This document shows, piece by piece, positions 37,473 through 37,997 of a stretch of DNA of 37,997 bases. Both the position numbers and the translations under genes were made by a program. The stretch is from positions 1-37,997 of the forward strand of contig ONYS01000048.1 of assembly GCA_900322095.1 (NCBI GenBank), in the 5' to 3' direction. This DNA is from an uncultured Prevotella sp. (GTDB lineage Bacteria; Bacteroidota; Bacteroidia; Bacteroidales; Bacteroidaceae). Within the stretch, counting starts at the first letter, position 1. Each line of letters begins with the position of its first letter. The notes under the pieces were generated by a model that did no database searches, was not told the DNA's origin, and was given only the letters and a program-made list of their open reading frames with translations.

Positions 37473-37997
37473 ATGAAGAAAATCATCCTCACCCTCCTGC
37501 TTTGCTGCGGATTCTTTTCCGCATCACAAGCCCAGTTGCTTTATAAGATTTCGGGTAACGGCCTGACAAAGCCCTCCTATATCATCGGCACCCACCATTT
37601 GGCCAATGTGGCTTTTGTCAATCAGATTCCCGGTGCGAAAATGGCACTCGACTCAACTGAGCAAGTATATGGCGAACTGAAAATGGATCCCAACTCAATG
37701 CAAGCCGCGCAACAAGAAATCATGAAATACATGATGCTTGGCGAAGGACAGAAAATCAATCAGGTGCTGTCGGCAGAGCAGTTGAAGCGCGTCAATGCTT
37801 TCATGAAGCAGACCATGCAAACCGACTTCAACAACCCCGCCGTGATGCAGCAGATGGGCAGCATGAAGCCGGCTGCGCTCAGCACCAATTTCACCGTTCT
37901 GCTCTACCTCACCCACCACATGGGCGAATTCGATCCGACCAGTTCGTTTGACCAGTATTTCCAAAAGCAGGCCCTCAACAACAACGAGCCTGTGGGC
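37473..37997 (+). CDS. TraB/GumN family protein (5' part, cut by window end)
   Basis: The first 175 codons of an exported protein are present, with no stop before the window ends. The signal peptide (about 1-20, ending SQA) is followed by LLYKISGNGLTKPSYIIGTH, containing the GTxH signature of the TraB/GumN (PF01963) family, and a Glu in VYGELKM. Family members are about 290 residues, so roughly 60% is seen. Relatives include Tiki-type metalloproteases, and the GxxH and downstream Glu/His motifs are thought to bind metal. It has its own consensus promoter. The substrate is unknown; the product is likely periplasmic or surface-anchored. Confidence 0.88.
   Translation, partial: MKKIILTLLLCCGFFSASQAQLLYKISGNGLTKPSYIIGTHHLANVAFVNQIPGAKMALDSTEQVYGELKMDPNSMQAAQQEIMKYMMLGEGQKINQVLSAEQLKRVNAFMKQTMQTDFNNPAVMQQMGSMKPAALSTNFTVLLYLTHHMGEFDPTSSFDQYFQKQALNNNEPVG

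Overview
The window looks like a chromosomal segment from a Bacteroidales bacterium, most likely Prevotellaceae. Four things support this. Promoters of the Bacteroidetes type (TTTG or TATTG, about 20 bases, then TAnnTTTG) precede many genes. The primary sigma factor is the short 290-residue Bacteroidetes form. SusA- and SusB-type starch enzymes are present. One amylase ends in a type IX secretion-like tail. No tRNA, rRNA, phage, IS element or CRISPR array was seen.

Layout. (1) 1-6783: two near-identical modules, each a flavodoxin gene plus a DUF2023 gene plus a structured RNA hairpin, flank a secreted GH2 beta-galactosidase and a small membrane protein. (2) 6784-10923: purL on the minus strand. 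(3) 10924-13800: a truncated AAA-ATPase-like fragment, the primary sigma factor gene rpoD, and an Rpn/PDDEXK-type gene with a small in-frame repeat. (4) 13801-16064, minus strand: a three-gene operon of GH25 lysozyme, zinc-ribbon membrane protein and a small secreted I9-like protein. Divergent from it, at 16287-18535, are a GIN-domain envelope protein, an ECF sigma factor, a probable anti-sigma factor and a small secreted protein. (5) 18536-19491: a repeat-rich intergenic region with a third copy of the flavodoxin-type promoter driving a candidate structured RNA. (6) 19492-30908: a starch and maltooligosaccharide locus, malQ-susB-pullulanase-susA on the plus strand with a secreted alpha-amylase converging on it. 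The pullulanase and the secreted amylase each carry an apparent internal deletion with a frame change. (7) 31245-35449: a very large two-sensor membrane kinase with an overlapping response regulator gene. (8) 35488-37193: a membrane protein translationally coupled to a TTD14-like ATPase/CYTH protein. (9) 37473 to the end: the start of a TraB/GumN family protein.

The starch enzymes form a pathway. The secreted amylase and the periplasmic SusA and pullulanase cut alpha-glucans, SusB trims oligosaccharides to glucose, and cytoplasmic MalQ disproportionates imported maltooligosaccharides. The malQ and amylase promoters carry the same 12-bp palindrome (G-Y-AAACGTTT-R-C type) at exactly the same distance, 62.5 bp, upstream of the -7 box. 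This suggests one LacI-family-like regulator co-controls both; no such regulator gene lies in the window.

The most unusual non-coding feature is a set of intergenic tandem arrays falling into two period classes. Arrays with a strict 9-nt period use three different unit sequences (CTATAGnnn, GAnnnGTCn, GGAGTCAAA). Arrays with a strict 22-nt period use two different unit sequences. Several of the repeated cores are palindromic. Larger inverted-repeat elements and REP-like palindromes are also dispersed between genes. These are read directly from the sequence; their function is unknown.
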